Shown here: positions 44,164 to 52,989 of the stretch, in pieces
How positions within the stretch are numbered: position 1 is the stretch's first letter
How the letters are laid out: every line of letters begins with the position of its first letter
Source: Candidatus Homeothermus arabinoxylanisolvens
GTDB lineage: Bacteria; Bacteroidota; Bacteroidia; Bacteroidales; Muribaculaceae
Assembly (NCBI GenBank): GCA_001689405.1
Contig: LUJO01000022.1
Location: 1-64,000, forward strand
Direction: 5' to 3'
Length of the DNA stretch: 64,000 nt
Position numbers and translations under genes: made by a program
The notes under the pieces: model-generated
Databases searched by the model: none
What the model was told of the DNA's origin: nothing
What the model saw: only the letters and a program-made list of their open reading frames with translations

Positions 44164-46041
44164 TCACCGTCCCATCAGCAGCAGGAGGATGTTTATGTCT
44201 GAGGGCGATATGCCGGGTATTCGGCTTGCCTGAGCCACAGTCTCGGGCTGAATGCGTTCGAGCTTCTGACGGGCCTCCGTCGACAGCGCCTTGATTGATG
44301 CGTAGTCGAAGCGCCCCCTCAGTTTAAGCTCTTCAAGACGGTGAAGTTTGTCGGCCACCTGACGCTCGCGGTCGATATAGCCCTGATACTTGATGAGTAT
44401 CTCGGCGGCCTCGACTATCTCCTCGCGGCGCTCCGGCTCTATACTCTCCACGACTTTGCGCAGCGGAGCTATATGGTCGCACAGCGTCATGATCGACAAT
44501 TGAGGACGCAGTATGAGGTCGTATAGCTTCACGCCCTGCTTCAGCGGCGATGTGCCGAGCGCCTCCAAGGCGGGATTGATCAATGCCGGTTTCAGCGAGA
44601 ATTCTTTGATAAACGCCATAAGTGCATCGCGCTGTTCGAGCTTGGCGCTCATCAAGTCATAGCGTTCTTTTGTGGCAAGCCCTATAGCGTAACCCTTCGG
44701 AGTAAGCCTCATGTCGGCATCATCCTGACGGAGCAGTATACGGTATTCGGCACGCGACGTAAACATGCGGTAAGGCTCGTCGACACCTTTGGTGACAAGA
44801 TCGTCGATAAGTACACCTATATACGCCTCGTCGCGTCCGAGCACAAACGGCTCGCGTCCGAGCGCGGCGGCGGCTGCGTTGATTCCGGCTACAAGCCCCT
44901 GCCCCGCCGCCTCCTCATAGCCGGTCGTACCGTTGACCTGCCCGGCGAAGAACAGTCCGGACAGCAACTTCGTTTCGAGAGTGTGATGAAGCTGCGTAGG
45001 GTCGAAAAAGTCATATTCTATGGCGTATCCGGGGCGGTATATCTGCACATCCTTCAGCGCCGGTACCGTCATGAGTGCGTTTATCTGGACTTCAAAAGGA
45101 AGCGATGACGAGAAGCCGTTAAGATAAAACTCCTGTGTATCCTCGCCTTCCGGCTCAAGAAAGAGCTGATGCTCCTCCTTGTCGGGGAAAGTGACAATCT
45201 TGGTCTCTATGCTCGGACAATAGCGCGGGCCTATGCTCTGTATCTGTCCGTTGTAGAGGGGCGAGTCGGGCAAGCCTCCGCGCAGTATATCGTGAGTAGC
45301 CGTGTTTGTGTACACTATATGACATTCGCGCTGCCTGAGCTTGCGATGTACACAAGGCAGGAAGCTGAATTTATGGAAGTCGTCATCGCCTGCCTGCGGA
45401 GCGGTAAGCTCCCAGTGCACGCTGCGTCCGTCTATGCGCACCGGTGTACCGGTTTTCATACGGGCCGTGGCGAAACCAAGATCGCGGAGCTGCTCCGTAA
45501 TGCCGTGCGAGGCCGGTTCCGACACACGTCCGCCCTCGACCTGCGCACGTCCCACATGCATCAGTCCATTGAGGAATGTGCCTGCCGTAAGCACGACGGT
45601 TTTTGACCGGAATACAATGCCGAGAGCTGTCTTTACACCCGTCACCATGCCCTCTTCGATAAGCAGCGACGCCACCGAGTCCTGCCACATGCATAGGTTC
45701 TCGGTGTTTTCAAGTATTCTGCGCCACTCTGCGCTGAACTTCATGCGGTCGCTCTGTGCGCGAGGGCTCCACATGGCCGGCCCTTTCGACCGGTTAAGCA
45801 TGCGGAACTGTATGGCCGTACGGTCGGTGACTATGGCCATCATGCCGCCCAAAGCATCGATTTCACGTACAATCTGCCCTTTGGCTATGCCGCCAACGGC
45901 CGGATTGCAGCTCATCTGGGCTATCTTGTTCATGTCCATTGTGACGAGCAGCGTGGAAGCGCCGATGCGCGCGGCGGCCGACGCCGCCTCGCAGCCGGCA
46001 TGTCCGGCACCAATCACTATTACATCGTAGTCAAATCTCAT
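44164..46041 (-). CDS. mnmG: tRNA uridine 5-carboxymethylaminomethyl modification enzyme MnmG
   Basis: With MnmE this FAD enzyme modifies U34 of certain tRNAs. The 625 residues show the FAD-binding opening VIGAGHAGCEAASAAARIG (about 8-26) and NPAVGGIAKGQIVREIDALGG (about 46-66). MKTGTPVRIDGRS, GQVNGTTGYEEAAGQGLVAG and the C-terminal helical domain (GRFDYASIKALSTEARQKL, RIPGISPSD) are also in place. The length is normal. It is often found close to the replication origin, which agrees with the parS site right behind its stop codon. Confidence 0.97.
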   Translation of the reverse strand: MRFDYDVIVIGAGHAGCEAASAAARIGASTLLVTMDMNKIAQMSCNPAVGGIAKGQIVREIDALGGMMAIVTDRTAIQFRMLNRSKGPAMWSPRAQSDRMKFSAEWRRILENTENLCMWQDSVASLLIEEGMVTGVKTALGIVFRSKTVVLTAGTFLNGLMHVGRAQVEGGRVSEPASHGITEQLRDLGFATARMKTGTPVRIDGRSVHWELTAPQAGDDDFHKFSFLPCVHRKLRQRECHIVYTNTATHDILRGGLPDSPLYNGQIQSIGPRYCPSIETKIVTFPDKEEHQLFLEPEGEDTQEFYLNGFSSSLPFEVQINALMTVPALKDVQIYRPGYAIEYDFFDPTQLHHTLETKLLSGLFFAGQVNGTTGYEEAAGQGLVAGINAAAAALGREPFVLGRDEAYIGVLIDDLVTKGVDEPYRMFTSRAEYRILLRQDDADMRLTPKGYAIGLATKERYDLMSAKLEQRDALMAFIKEFSLKPALINPALEALGTSPLKQGVKLYDLILRPQLSIMTLCDHIAPLRKVVESIEPERREEIVEAAEILIKYQGYIDRERQVADKLHRLEELKLRGRFDYASIKALSTEARQKLERIQPETVAQASRIPGISPSDINILLLLMGR

Positions 46042-46061
46042 ATCACTCCGTAATATTACAC

Positions 46062-46493
46062 TTATTCAACACTATTCAGCATGGCAAGAGCCTCATCTTC
46101 ATGACGCTCCATAATCTCGCGCTCACCGGGGCCCTTGTCATTGATGCCGCAGAGGTGGAGCAGTCCGTGTACTATGACGCGGAGCAGCTCGCTGTCATAG
46201 CTCACTCCGAGCGACTGCGCATTGCTCCTCACCGTATCGAGCGAAATGAACATGTCACCGCTCACGAGCCTGCCGCGCGAATAGTCAAATGTTATTATAT
46301 CCGTATAGTAATCATGATTGAGGAAACGACGGTTTACATCGATTATCTCATCATCATCACAAAATATGTACACCAACGGCCCCGTAATGCGCCCGTGGGC
46401 CGCAGCCACTCTGCCAAGCCAGCTTTCAAGTCGGCCGGTATCAATTGCGGGCATCTCTGTATTGCGGGTAAGCCACTCGATTCTATTCTCCAT
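46062..46493 (-). CDS. ybeY: Endoribonuclease YbeY
   Basis: 143 residues. A zinc-dependent RNase involved in 16S rRNA 3'-end maturation and ribosome quality control. RFLNHDYYTDIITFDY precedes the metal site, which reads VHGLLHLCGINDKG. The two spaced His are there, but the third His of the usual HGxLHLxGxDH is replaced, a form I associate with this phylum. It has an excellent promoter 20 bp upstream and leads the run ybeY-mnmG-apt-uvrC, with 20 bp to mnmG. Confidence 0.93.
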   Translation of the reverse strand: MENRIEWLTRNTEMPAIDTGRLESWLGRVAAAHGRITGPLVYIFCDDDEIIDVNRRFLNHDYYTDIITFDYSRGRLVSGDMFISLDTVRSNAQSLGVSYDSELLRVIVHGLLHLCGINDKGPGEREIMERHEDEALAMLNSVE

Positions 46494-46512
46494 AACAATT
46501 GATTATTACATA

Positions 46513-46543
46513 CAAATGTACGTAATTTCATCAATATCGCAAA
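46513..46543 (-). promoter_or_regulatory. Promoter for ybeY-mnmG-apt-uvrC
   Basis: On the minus strand TTTG (46540-46543), 19 bases, then TACATTTG (46513-46520). Full consensus, 20 bases before the ybeY ATG. Confidence 0.8.
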
Positions 46544-46552
46544 GCGAAAAAA

Positions 46553-47785
46553 TCAGGAGAAAAACAGGTATGCCGCTATGACTCCGGCAAACGACCCTAC
46601 AGCATCGGCAAGCAGGGCATAAGGCACCGCATAGCGTGTCTTTACAACTCCGACACTGCCGAAGTATACGGCGAGTATGTAGAAGGTAGTGTCGGTGCTC
46701 CCCTGAATGGCCGCCGACACCCGCGATACAAAAGCGTCAGGCCCGTATGTATTCATCAGATCGACCATCATGCCGCGGCTGCCGGAGCCGCTCAGCGGCT
46801 TCATGAGTGCGGTAGGCAGAGCGCCCACCCACTCCGCATCAAGACCGATGAAGGCGAAACACGATGCTATGGCCTCGGTAACCACATCCATGGCTCCCGA
46901 AGCGCGAAACATGCCTATCGCCACAAGTATCGCCACAAGGTAAGGTATTATCATCACGGCGGTCTTGAAGCCCTCTTTGGCGCCCTCGATAAATGCGTCA
47001 TACATGTTTACACGTTTTCTGAACCCGGCACATATAAACATTATTATGACGCTGAATAACAACACATTAGCCACAAACGAAGAATACAGCTCAACCTCCT
47101 CCTTAGGCAGTGAGGAGAAAAACCATACTATACCGCCTACCAACAGCGCAAGTCCTCCGAGCCAAGCTATCATGACCTTGTCCCACAGCCTTATACGCTG
47201 TTTGATACACATCGCCACTATACCTACGAAAGTAGCTATGAACGTGGCCAAGAGTATAGGCAGAAACACATCGGTAGGATTGGAAGCGCCCGCCTGTGCG
47301 CGGTACATCATAATACCGATCGGTATAAAACAGAGTCCCGAAGCATTGAGCACCAAAAACATAAGCATGGCGTCGGTGGCGGTATCTTTCTGCTTGTTAA
47401 GCGACTGCATCTCCTGCATAGCCTTAAGGCCCAAAGGTGTGGCGGCATTGTCAAGACCAAGCATATTGGCCGACACGTTCATGAATATCGACCCCATGGC
47501 AGGATGACCTTTGGGTATACCGGGAAAAAGGCGGCAGAAAAGCGGACTTATCATACGGCCGAAGAATTGTATCACGCCGCCGCGCTCACCGATCTTCATA
47601 AGACCCATCCATAACGACAGGATTCCCGTAAGACCGAGCGAAATCTCAAACGCCGTAGCAGCCGACGAAAATGATGCGCTCATTATCGAACTCCAGATAC
47701 TGAAATCTCCGAAAAACAAAGTTTTCCCCAAAGCGACCAAAAATGCCACTAAAAAGAAAGCTATCCAAATGTAGTTAAGTGCCAT
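46553..47785 (-). CDS. Nucleoside-recognition (SpmA-SpmB fusion-like) membrane protein
   Basis: 410 residues from ATG 47785. It combines two nucleoside-recognition (Gate) domains, as in fused spore-maturation proteins SpmA and SpmB. The first half carries GHPAMGSIFMNVSANMLGLDNAATPLGLKAM and the second GFKTAVMIIPYLVAILVAIGMFRASGAMD with the closing LMKPLSGSGSRGMM. There are about ten membrane segments. In non-sporulating bacteria the role is unproven, and nucleoside or peptide transport has been suggested. The longer reading frame to 47908 has no start signal and crosses a -7 box. Confidence 0.87.
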   Translation of the reverse strand: MALNYIWIAFFLVAFLVALGKTLFFGDFSIWSSIMSASFSSAATAFEISLGLTGILSLWMGLMKIGERGGVIQFFGRMISPLFCRLFPGIPKGHPAMGSIFMNVSANMLGLDNAATPLGLKAMQEMQSLNKQKDTATDAMLMFLVLNASGLCFIPIGIMMYRAQAGASNPTDVFLPILLATFIATFVGIVAMCIKQRIRLWDKVMIAWLGGLALLVGGIVWFFSSLPKEEVELYSSFVANVLLFSVIIMFICAGFRKRVNMYDAFIEGAKEGFKTAVMIIPYLVAILVAIGMFRASGAMDVVTEAIASCFAFIGLDAEWVGALPTALMKPLSGSGSRGMMVDLMNTYGPDAFVSRVSAAIQGSTDTTFYILAVYFGSVGVVKTRYAVPYALLADAVGSFAGVIAAYLFFS

Positions 47786-47799
47786 TGCAAGAGTTTTTA

Positions 47800-47807
47800 C
47801 AAATTTA
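47800..47807 (-). promoter_or_regulatory. -7 box for the nucleoside-recognition gene
   Basis: TAAATTTG on the minus strand, 15 bases before ATG 47785. The -33 half is not clear. Confidence 0.5.
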
Positions 47808-48069
47808 GTGCAAATTTCCCGTATTTCTGAATTATGCCCGTTTTTTCGACAGTATGCCGCAAACGCCCCAAAAGCACATAACACACTAAGGCACAAAGCA
47901 TTGTCCAAAAGATAACCCCGCGAGAATCAAATATTTTTTCATTCGTGGCAGATTATCCGTGATTTTTCGATTGTCAGAGACAAAAAACAGCCCGGCACAG
48001 GCACCGGCTTTGATTTGCCGCGACAAGCCTCACCTCTCCCCTACCCTATTCCATACAAATCACGAACAG
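47808..48069. other. Gene-free gap between divergent genes
   Basis: AT-rich stretch between two divergent genes. No ORF with a start signal, RNA family or repeat of the window's families is seen. A short GC-rich imperfect hairpin lies near 47991-48025. Confidence 0.5.
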
Positions 48070-48100
48070 ATTGCAATATCCGAAAAAAATTGTAAATTTG
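48070..48100 (+). promoter_or_regulatory. Promoter of the WaaP-like kinase gene
   Basis: ATTG (48070-48073), 19 bases, then TAAATTTG (48093-48100), 30 bases before the ATG. Confidence 0.6.
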
Positions 48101-48130
48101 TGACTACAAGAAATACAAATACCAACAACC

Positions 48131-48880
48131 ATGCTTAAATACAGAATCCATATAAGTTCACGTTACGAGCATATGCGCCCCCTGATACAATCGATTGTAA
48201 AAAACGGCGTACCCGAGGACACGGAAGTCATATATAAGGGACGCAACACGGTCTACCGTATGCAGACCGACAGCCGCCCCATTATAATAAAGTCGTTTAA
48301 GCGCCCCGGCTTCATCAATTCCTATGTATATACCACACTCCGCAAAAGCAAGGCCGAGCGCTCATATCTGAATTCAAAGAAGCTGCAGCAACTCGGCTTC
48401 CGCACCCCGGCCATAATAGCTTACGCCGAAGTGCGCCGGGGCAATAAACTGCTCGACAGCTATTACATCTGCGAAGAGGTGGTGGGAAACAATATGCGCT
48501 ATTGGGAAGAGAAGCCCGACGCCGACCACGTGCTCCACGGGCTTGCCCAAGAGATGCTCAAATTTCATCAGGCCCACATATGGCACAAGGATTTCTCCCC
48601 CGGCAATGTCATATATACCGGGTCGCCCGAGAGCGGCTACAAATACTATTACATCGATGTAAACCGCATGGCGTTCAATGTAAGCTCACGAAAAAAACTG
48701 ATATCGATGTTCCGCTCTATGCAAGACAGTTTCGACGAGACGGCACGCTTGGCACGCCACTACGCGCAGGTATCGGGAGAGCCTGAAAACACAATTGTGG
48801 CCGAAGCCCTCGATGCCCACAAACGTTATATCGACTCGCGCACCCTACGCAACAAGATCAAGCGCATGCTTAAGCTGTGA
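48131..48880 (+). CDS. WaaP/Kdo-kinase-like lipopolysaccharide kinase
   Basis: 249 residues with a protein-kinase-like fold. The ATP-binding Lys is in IIIKSF (Lys54). The catalytic loop WHKDFSPGNV (151-160) carries Asp154 and Asn159, and the metal-binding Asp176 is in YYYIDVNRM. The family phosphorylates sugars of the LPS inner core (heptose or Kdo). It converges on a GT90 gene with only 7 bp between them, so both may act on the same surface glycolipid. The sugar is not known. Confidence 0.85.
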   Translation: MLKYRIHISSRYEHMRPLIQSIVKNGVPEDTEVIYKGRNTVYRMQTDSRPIIIKSFKRPGFINSYVYTTLRKSKAERSYLNSKKLQQLGFRTPAIIAYAEVRRGNKLLDSYYICEEVVGNNMRYWEEKPDADHVLHGLAQEMLKFHQAHIWHKDFSPGNVIYTGSPESGYKYYYIDVNRMAFNVSSRKKLISMFRSMQDSFDETARLARHYAQVSGEPENTIVAEALDAHKRYIDSRTLRNKIKRMLKL

Positions 48881-48887
48881 CGCTACG

Positions 48888-49901
48888 TCAAAAGTGGTTT
48901 ATCTGACTCTGACCGGTCATTCTGAAGTACTTGTCAAGCACAAGTAATGATATTAAATCCTCACGTTCTTTGTCGCGAAACTGATCCACATATCTGTGGG
49001 CGTTGTCTATTATCTTCTGAGCCTCATCGGGGTGCGAGGCATAGTAACGCATCTTCTCCTCAAGGTCGCTGAAGTCCGATTTTATCTCCACATAGTGCAC
49101 CCCCGGTTCAAGAAGTCCCTCCATAAACCATGTCTCATATACGGGGCGCGGCATGACTGCAAGAGAGTTCGATGACATGACCCACTTCAGATTGCTTGCC
49201 ACGTCATTTCCCTCCAACGCCATGATAAACATATAGTCGAGATGGTCGCTTATGGTCATCTTCTCGCGGTGCCATTCCGGAGGCAGCGTAGTGTCGTGGC
49301 TCACGTCGCCCGCGTCACAGACAGGGTTTCCGTAGAATTTACGCATGAAGTCCATACGCAATTCCTTATCGCCCACCTTGCCGCCAAGCTCACCACGCAC
49401 TTTGCCGCGAAATATAGCTATCGGCTTCTTGTCAGCAAACTTCTTCCGGTCCTTTACAAACAGAAAGTGGCGTATCTTGTCGAGCTTCATAACAACCGAG
49501 TTCGCATTGTCGCCCGCTACAGGACGGCTCTTGACTATCGACGGATAGTCGGGTATGAATGTCACGTCGCCGGGACAATATCCCCAACGGTACTCTTTCG
49601 GAAACCACCGCAGGTACTCATACGTATCGAAGTAATATACTTTCTGCTTTTCAGGTATGGCATGCTCCTTGAGCAACATGGCATCGGCCGGCAAATCTAC
49701 CCGTCTATCAAGCTTGTTATAATAGTCCACTCTACGTTTTATATAGTCAAAATCCACACGCCGCGAAGCCTTTTCGAGCACCCTTTCAAGCCGTTTCTCA
49801 AATATGAATTCAGGTATCAGTTGACGCAGATAGTTTACAGCATAATATTTTTGCTTCGAGTTCTTTCCGCTCCGCAGCAGATACGACAATTTTCCACCCA
49901 T
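48888..49901 (-). CDS. Family 90 glycosyltransferase (CAP10-like)
   Basis: 337 residues. The family signatures are IAIFRGKVRGE (nucleotide-sugar region), FMRKFYGNPVCDAGDV and the C-terminal block DYMFIMALEGNDVASNLKWVM, then SSNSLAVMPRPVYETWFMEGL and HYVEIKSDFSDLEEKM. It is similar to bacterial LPS-modifying enzymes and fungal capsule CAP10. It probably adds xylose or another neutral sugar to the LPS core or O-antigen, but the donor is unknown. It stands opposite the WaaP-like kinase. Confidence 0.87.
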   Translation of the reverse strand: MGGKLSYLLRSGKNSKQKYYAVNYLRQLIPEFIFEKRLERVLEKASRRVDFDYIKRRVDYYNKLDRRVDLPADAMLLKEHAIPEKQKVYYFDTYEYLRWFPKEYRWGYCPGDVTFIPDYPSIVKSRPVAGDNANSVVMKLDKIRHFLFVKDRKKFADKKPIAIFRGKVRGELGGKVGDKELRMDFMRKFYGNPVCDAGDVSHDTTLPPEWHREKMTISDHLDYMFIMALEGNDVASNLKWVMSSNSLAVMPRPVYETWFMEGLLEPGVHYVEIKSDFSDLEEKMRYYASHPDEAQKIIDNAHRYVDQFRDKEREDLISLLVLDKYFRMTGQSQINHF

Positions 49902-50036
49902 AGAAGTACCCGTTTGTATTTAAATTTTGTATCTTACAAATTTAAATACAATACTACTATTACCCCTCACCATTTGGTTAAATCATGTTAACAGGAGTAG
50001 CGGTGTAGCCCGCCGGAATAAACTTCACGGTCGCTC

Positions 50037-51068
50037 CTACTGCTGACGCAGTATGTAAAGTTGTGAGCAGTCAAAGCGCGGAAGCGCCACGAGCTGTACA
50101 TGCGACGCGCAGTCTGATGGAGTATTTCTCCCCTCTCCCACCTTGATGCCGAGCGCCTCAAGTGCCTTGCGCGACTCGTCAAGAGCTATCTCGGGCGTGT
50201 TGTTGTCCTGACTGAGATGACACAGAAATACGTATTTTAGACGCTCCGAATATGCACGGCCCAGATATTCGGCCGTCATCTTGTTGTCAAGATGTCCGTT
50301 GACATTGCGTATCCGCGACTTCAGATACTCGGGATAGCGCCCGAAAAGCAGCATATTAAGGTCATAGTTGCTCTCTATCATGATATAATCGGCCCGACGC
50401 ATATAATAGTCGACACGTTCCGAAATGCAGCCCAGATCGGTAGCTATCGCAAACGCCCGCTCATCATGCTGTACATAAAAGCCGGCATTATCCGTACCGT
50501 CGTGCATGACCTCAAACGCCGTTATAGTAAAATTACCGAGAGCAAACGGTATCTCCTTGTATATGCTTACATGGTAGTCGCGAAGCCGGCGCGACACACT
50601 GTGTCGGCGCATTATGCCGTTCATGGCGCGCGGTGTGCAGTACAACCGCATGTGGCGATACTTCTTCAAAAGCGTATAGGCATAGCGCATGTGGTCGCTG
50701 TGGTCATGCGTTATACATATGCCCCTCACGCTGTCCATCGATATGTTGTGCTCGGCAAGGCCATGCACCACCTGCTTCGGCTCGACACCGGCATCAATAA
50801 GGAAACCCGATACGGAGTCACCTATATAAGCGCAGTTGCCGCTGCTGCCGCTGCCAAACGACATGAACACAATCTTGTTGGGAACGGGCCTCACCACGAT
50901 AGGTCCGAGCGGCGACACATCGGGCGATGAAACAGACGGCTGGCCGCCGGTGAGCCTTACCTTCTCGATAAGCTCGCCATGCGCCGCATCTTCGTACGAC
51001 AGTCGGGACTCGGCTTCATCGAAAAGCCCCGGAAAGTCATACGCATCATATTTGCCTCGTCGTGTCAT
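50037..51068 (-). CDS. YycJ/WalJ-like metallo-beta-lactamase-fold hydrolase
   Basis: 343 residues. The conserved core begins VFMSFGSGSSGNCAYIG at about residue 67, preceded by a 65-residue N-terminal extension not usual in the family. The zinc site CITHDHSDHM is followed by later metal-binding His/Asp positions (MHDGTD, CHLSQDNN). The related YycJ protein of Firmicutes is a nuclease-like enzyme linked to cell division and DNA repair. The role here is unknown. It is the last gene of a three-gene run with the methyltransferase and DUF4369 genes, 15 bp after the former. Confidence 0.85.
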   Translation of the reverse strand: MTRRGKYDAYDFPGLFDEAESRLSYEDAAHGELIEKVRLTGGQPSVSSPDVSPLGPIVVRPVPNKIVFMSFGSGSSGNCAYIGDSVSGFLIDAGVEPKQVVHGLAEHNISMDSVRGICITHDHSDHMRYAYTLLKKYRHMRLYCTPRAMNGIMRRHSVSRRLRDYHVSIYKEIPFALGNFTITAFEVMHDGTDNAGFYVQHDERAFAIATDLGCISERVDYYMRRADYIMIESNYDLNMLLFGRYPEYLKSRIRNVNGHLDNKMTAEYLGRAYSERLKYVFLCHLSQDNNTPEIALDESRKALEALGIKVGEGRNTPSDCASHVQLVALPRFDCSQLYILRQQ

Positions 51069-51083
51069 CGTCTGCCCTGTATA

Positions 51084-51797
51084 TTATTTATAAAGTAAAA
51101 ATATAGTCGGTATCTTGTCGTAGTTGTACGAAGCGCTCTTCCAGTACGACAACGGCCGCGTGATTATACTTTCGCGCTCACCCGTTATGTCAGAGGCCAC
51201 ACACAGCTTAAGCGACCCCGGAAGAGTGTGCGACAGCTCCCCGATAAGCCTGTTGTTTCGATACGGTGTCTCTATGAATATCTGTGTCTGATGCTCATGC
51301 CGTATGCGCCGCTCCATCTCCTTCAACTTGGCCGTGCGCGCTCCGGCATCGATAGGCAGATAACCGTTGAAAGCAAAGCTCTGGCCGTTGAATCCCGAAC
51401 CCATGAGCGACATAAGTATACTTGACGGCCCCACAAGAGGCACCACCCTGTAACCGCGTTGCTGCGCAATAGCCACCACGTCGGCGCCGGGGTCGGCCAC
51501 GGCCGGACATCCCGCCTCCGATATAACACCCACGTCATGGCCCGCTTCGGCAGGAGCCAAAAGAGCCGCCACGGCTTCAACGGGCGTGTGCTCGTTCAGC
51601 TCCGCAAAGACAAGCGAGTCTATGTCGATAGACCGGTCGCACCGTTTAAGAAACCGCCGCGCCGACCTTAGATTCTCGACAATAAAATACCGCAGCCCCC
51701 TGATGACCTCAAGGTTGAAGGGAGGCAACACACGGTCGGCCCCCGTATCGCCCAGCATCACCGGTATAAGATATACTGCAGGTACTTTATCCATCAC
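51084..51797 (-). CDS. RsmI-like tetrapyrrole-methylase-fold SAM methyltransferase
   Basis: 237 residues, shorter than true RsmI (about 280). It has the same fold and motifs: LIPVMLGD near the start, VISEAGCPAVADPGADVV, RVVPLVGPSSILMSLMGSGF and QTQIFIETPYRN. RsmI methylates the ribose of C1402 in 16S rRNA. Bacteroidetes commonly carry this shorter paralogue as well, so the substrate is left open. The start codon overlaps the stop of the DUF4369 gene (ATGA), so the two are coupled. Confidence 0.85.
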   Translation of the reverse strand: MMDKVPAVYLIPVMLGDTGADRVLPPFNLEVIRGLRYFIVENLRSARRFLKRCDRSIDIDSLVFAELNEHTPVEAVAALLAPAEAGHDVGVISEAGCPAVADPGADVVAIAQQRGYRVVPLVGPSSILMSLMGSGFNGQSFAFNGYLPIDAGARTAKLKEMERRIRHEHQTQIFIETPYRNNRLIGELSHTLPGSLKLCVASDITGERESIITRPLSYWKSASYNYDKIPTIFLLYK

Positions 51798-52822
51798 TTT
51801 GTACGTTTTTTTATTCGTGAGTCAAGGGAGTCTATGGCCTGACGCAACGCCGAGCCCCGATACACCTGAGTGCCGTTGGAGTCAGCCAGAATGTAAAAGG
51901 GTATGCGCGGTATGTTGAGAGCGTCAAAAGAGTTGTGGGCCACGCCTCCGGGAGCCCATACGCGGGTCCAGCCGAGGCTGTCGACCGATGCACGCTTCCA
52001 CGCCGCCGAGTCGGGAGCAAACGACACCTCCACCACTCTGAACCGCTTGCGTGAATAGCTGTCGTAAGGACGCTTTATCTGTCGCGTTATGGTATCGGAC
52101 CGTTGGGTGCCGTCGGTAAAATAAAGCAGCGAGTAGCCCGACTTATACGGTGAATAACGCTCCATTGAGTCTCCTACCGAATAAAGCGTAAACGACCTCA
52201 CTTTTGCGTTCAGCGCAGCGCTGTTGTTGTATGACAGCAACAGACGGTAATCGTCGACCAGCTTGGCGGGACGCGCCTCGGGAGCTATCACGGCAAAAAG
52301 CGAGTCGGCGCGCGACTCATTGTTTACCGAATTGTAAGAGGTAAGCATGAGCAGCGACGACACTATATTATCGGGATGGCTGTCCACATATTTCGTCACT
52401 AAGGAGTTAATCATTCCCGAGGTGCCGTCGTTAAGCACCGCCGCATTCTCTCTCAAAAAACCGCTCCACTGTTCGGAGGGTCCGTTGCCTTTTATCTCGT
52501 TTTTCGACGGATCCTCTATGTCGAGCTTGCAGTGAAGGGTCTCTCCGTTCTTGGCGAGCATACGCGCCAGAGGCACATTGCCTTTGGCACCGACAAACAG
52601 CTCCACCACAGTATACTCATCGGAGCTGCCCCGGAGGTCAAACTTGCCGTCGATAGCCGCCGTAGATACCGAGCGCACCGAACCGTCGGCCACATAAAGC
52701 ATACTTATGTTGCGGGTACCGAGTCCCTGTACTTCACCGGCCACGCGAAACTCCGTGTCATCGCCGCAGGCCACGGCCATAACCGCCAGAGTAAGAATGT
52801 ATAAAAGCTTCAATATCTTCAC
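51794..52822 (-). CDS. DUF4369 lipoprotein with thioredoxin-like C-terminal domain lacking CxxC
   Basis: 342 residues starting at GTG 52822. The longer ATG start at 52873 lies upstream of the promoter box and is rejected. The lipoprotein signal ends AVAC (Cys19) and is followed by GDDTE. The DUF4369 strand domain is FRVAGEVQGLGTRNISMLYV to about residue 110. A middle helical part and a C-terminal thioredoxin/TlpA-like fold follow (VVEVSFAPDSAAWKRA, RIPFYILADSNGTQVYRG). The redox CxxC is absent, so it is probably a binding rather than a disulfide-exchange domain. Confidence 0.82.
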   Translation of the reverse strand: MKILKLLYILTLAVMAVACGDDTEFRVAGEVQGLGTRNISMLYVADGSVRSVSTAAIDGKFDLRGSSDEYTVVELFVGAKGNVPLARMLAKNGETLHCKLDIEDPSKNEIKGNGPSEQWSGFLRENAAVLNDGTSGMINSLVTKYVDSHPDNIVSSLLMLTSYNSVNNESRADSLFAVIAPEARPAKLVDDYRLLLSYNNSAALNAKVRSFTLYSVGDSMERYSPYKSGYSLLYFTDGTQRSDTITRQIKRPYDSYSRKRFRVVEVSFAPDSAAWKRASVDSLGWTRVWAPGGVAHNSFDALNIPRIPFYILADSNGTQVYRGSALRQAIDSLDSRIKKRTK

Positions 52823-52850
52823 TGCTAACTCACATTTATATTGTGTACTA

Positions 52851-52881
52851 CAAAGGTAGTCATAACCCGTCACCTCTCAAA
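52851..52881 (-). promoter_or_regulatory. Promoter of the DUF4369-methyltransferase-YycJ operon
   Basis: On the minus strand TTTG (52878-52881), 19 bases, then TACCTTTG (52851-52858). Full consensus. It places the start site near 52844 and supports the GTG start at 52822. Confidence 0.8.
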
Positions 52882-52946
52882 GAAAAAACGGAATTATAGA
52901 CGATAAAATTGTACTTTTGAAATATTATGTGCCGGTTTAAACTTTT

Positions 52947-52954
52947 TAACTTTG
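52947..52954 (+). promoter_or_regulatory. -7 box for the phospholipase gene
   Basis: TAACTTTG, 36 bases before ATG 52990. It excludes the longer in-frame start at 52927. Confidence 0.65.
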
Positions 52955-52989
52955 TGAAGCATTATAATTGCAATCGACAACCAACAGCT

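Noticed and set aside
46062..46493. YbeY with an altered third metal-binding His
   Set aside because: The ending INDKG in place of xDH is, to my knowledge, common in Bacteroidetes YbeY, so it is not a sign of loss.
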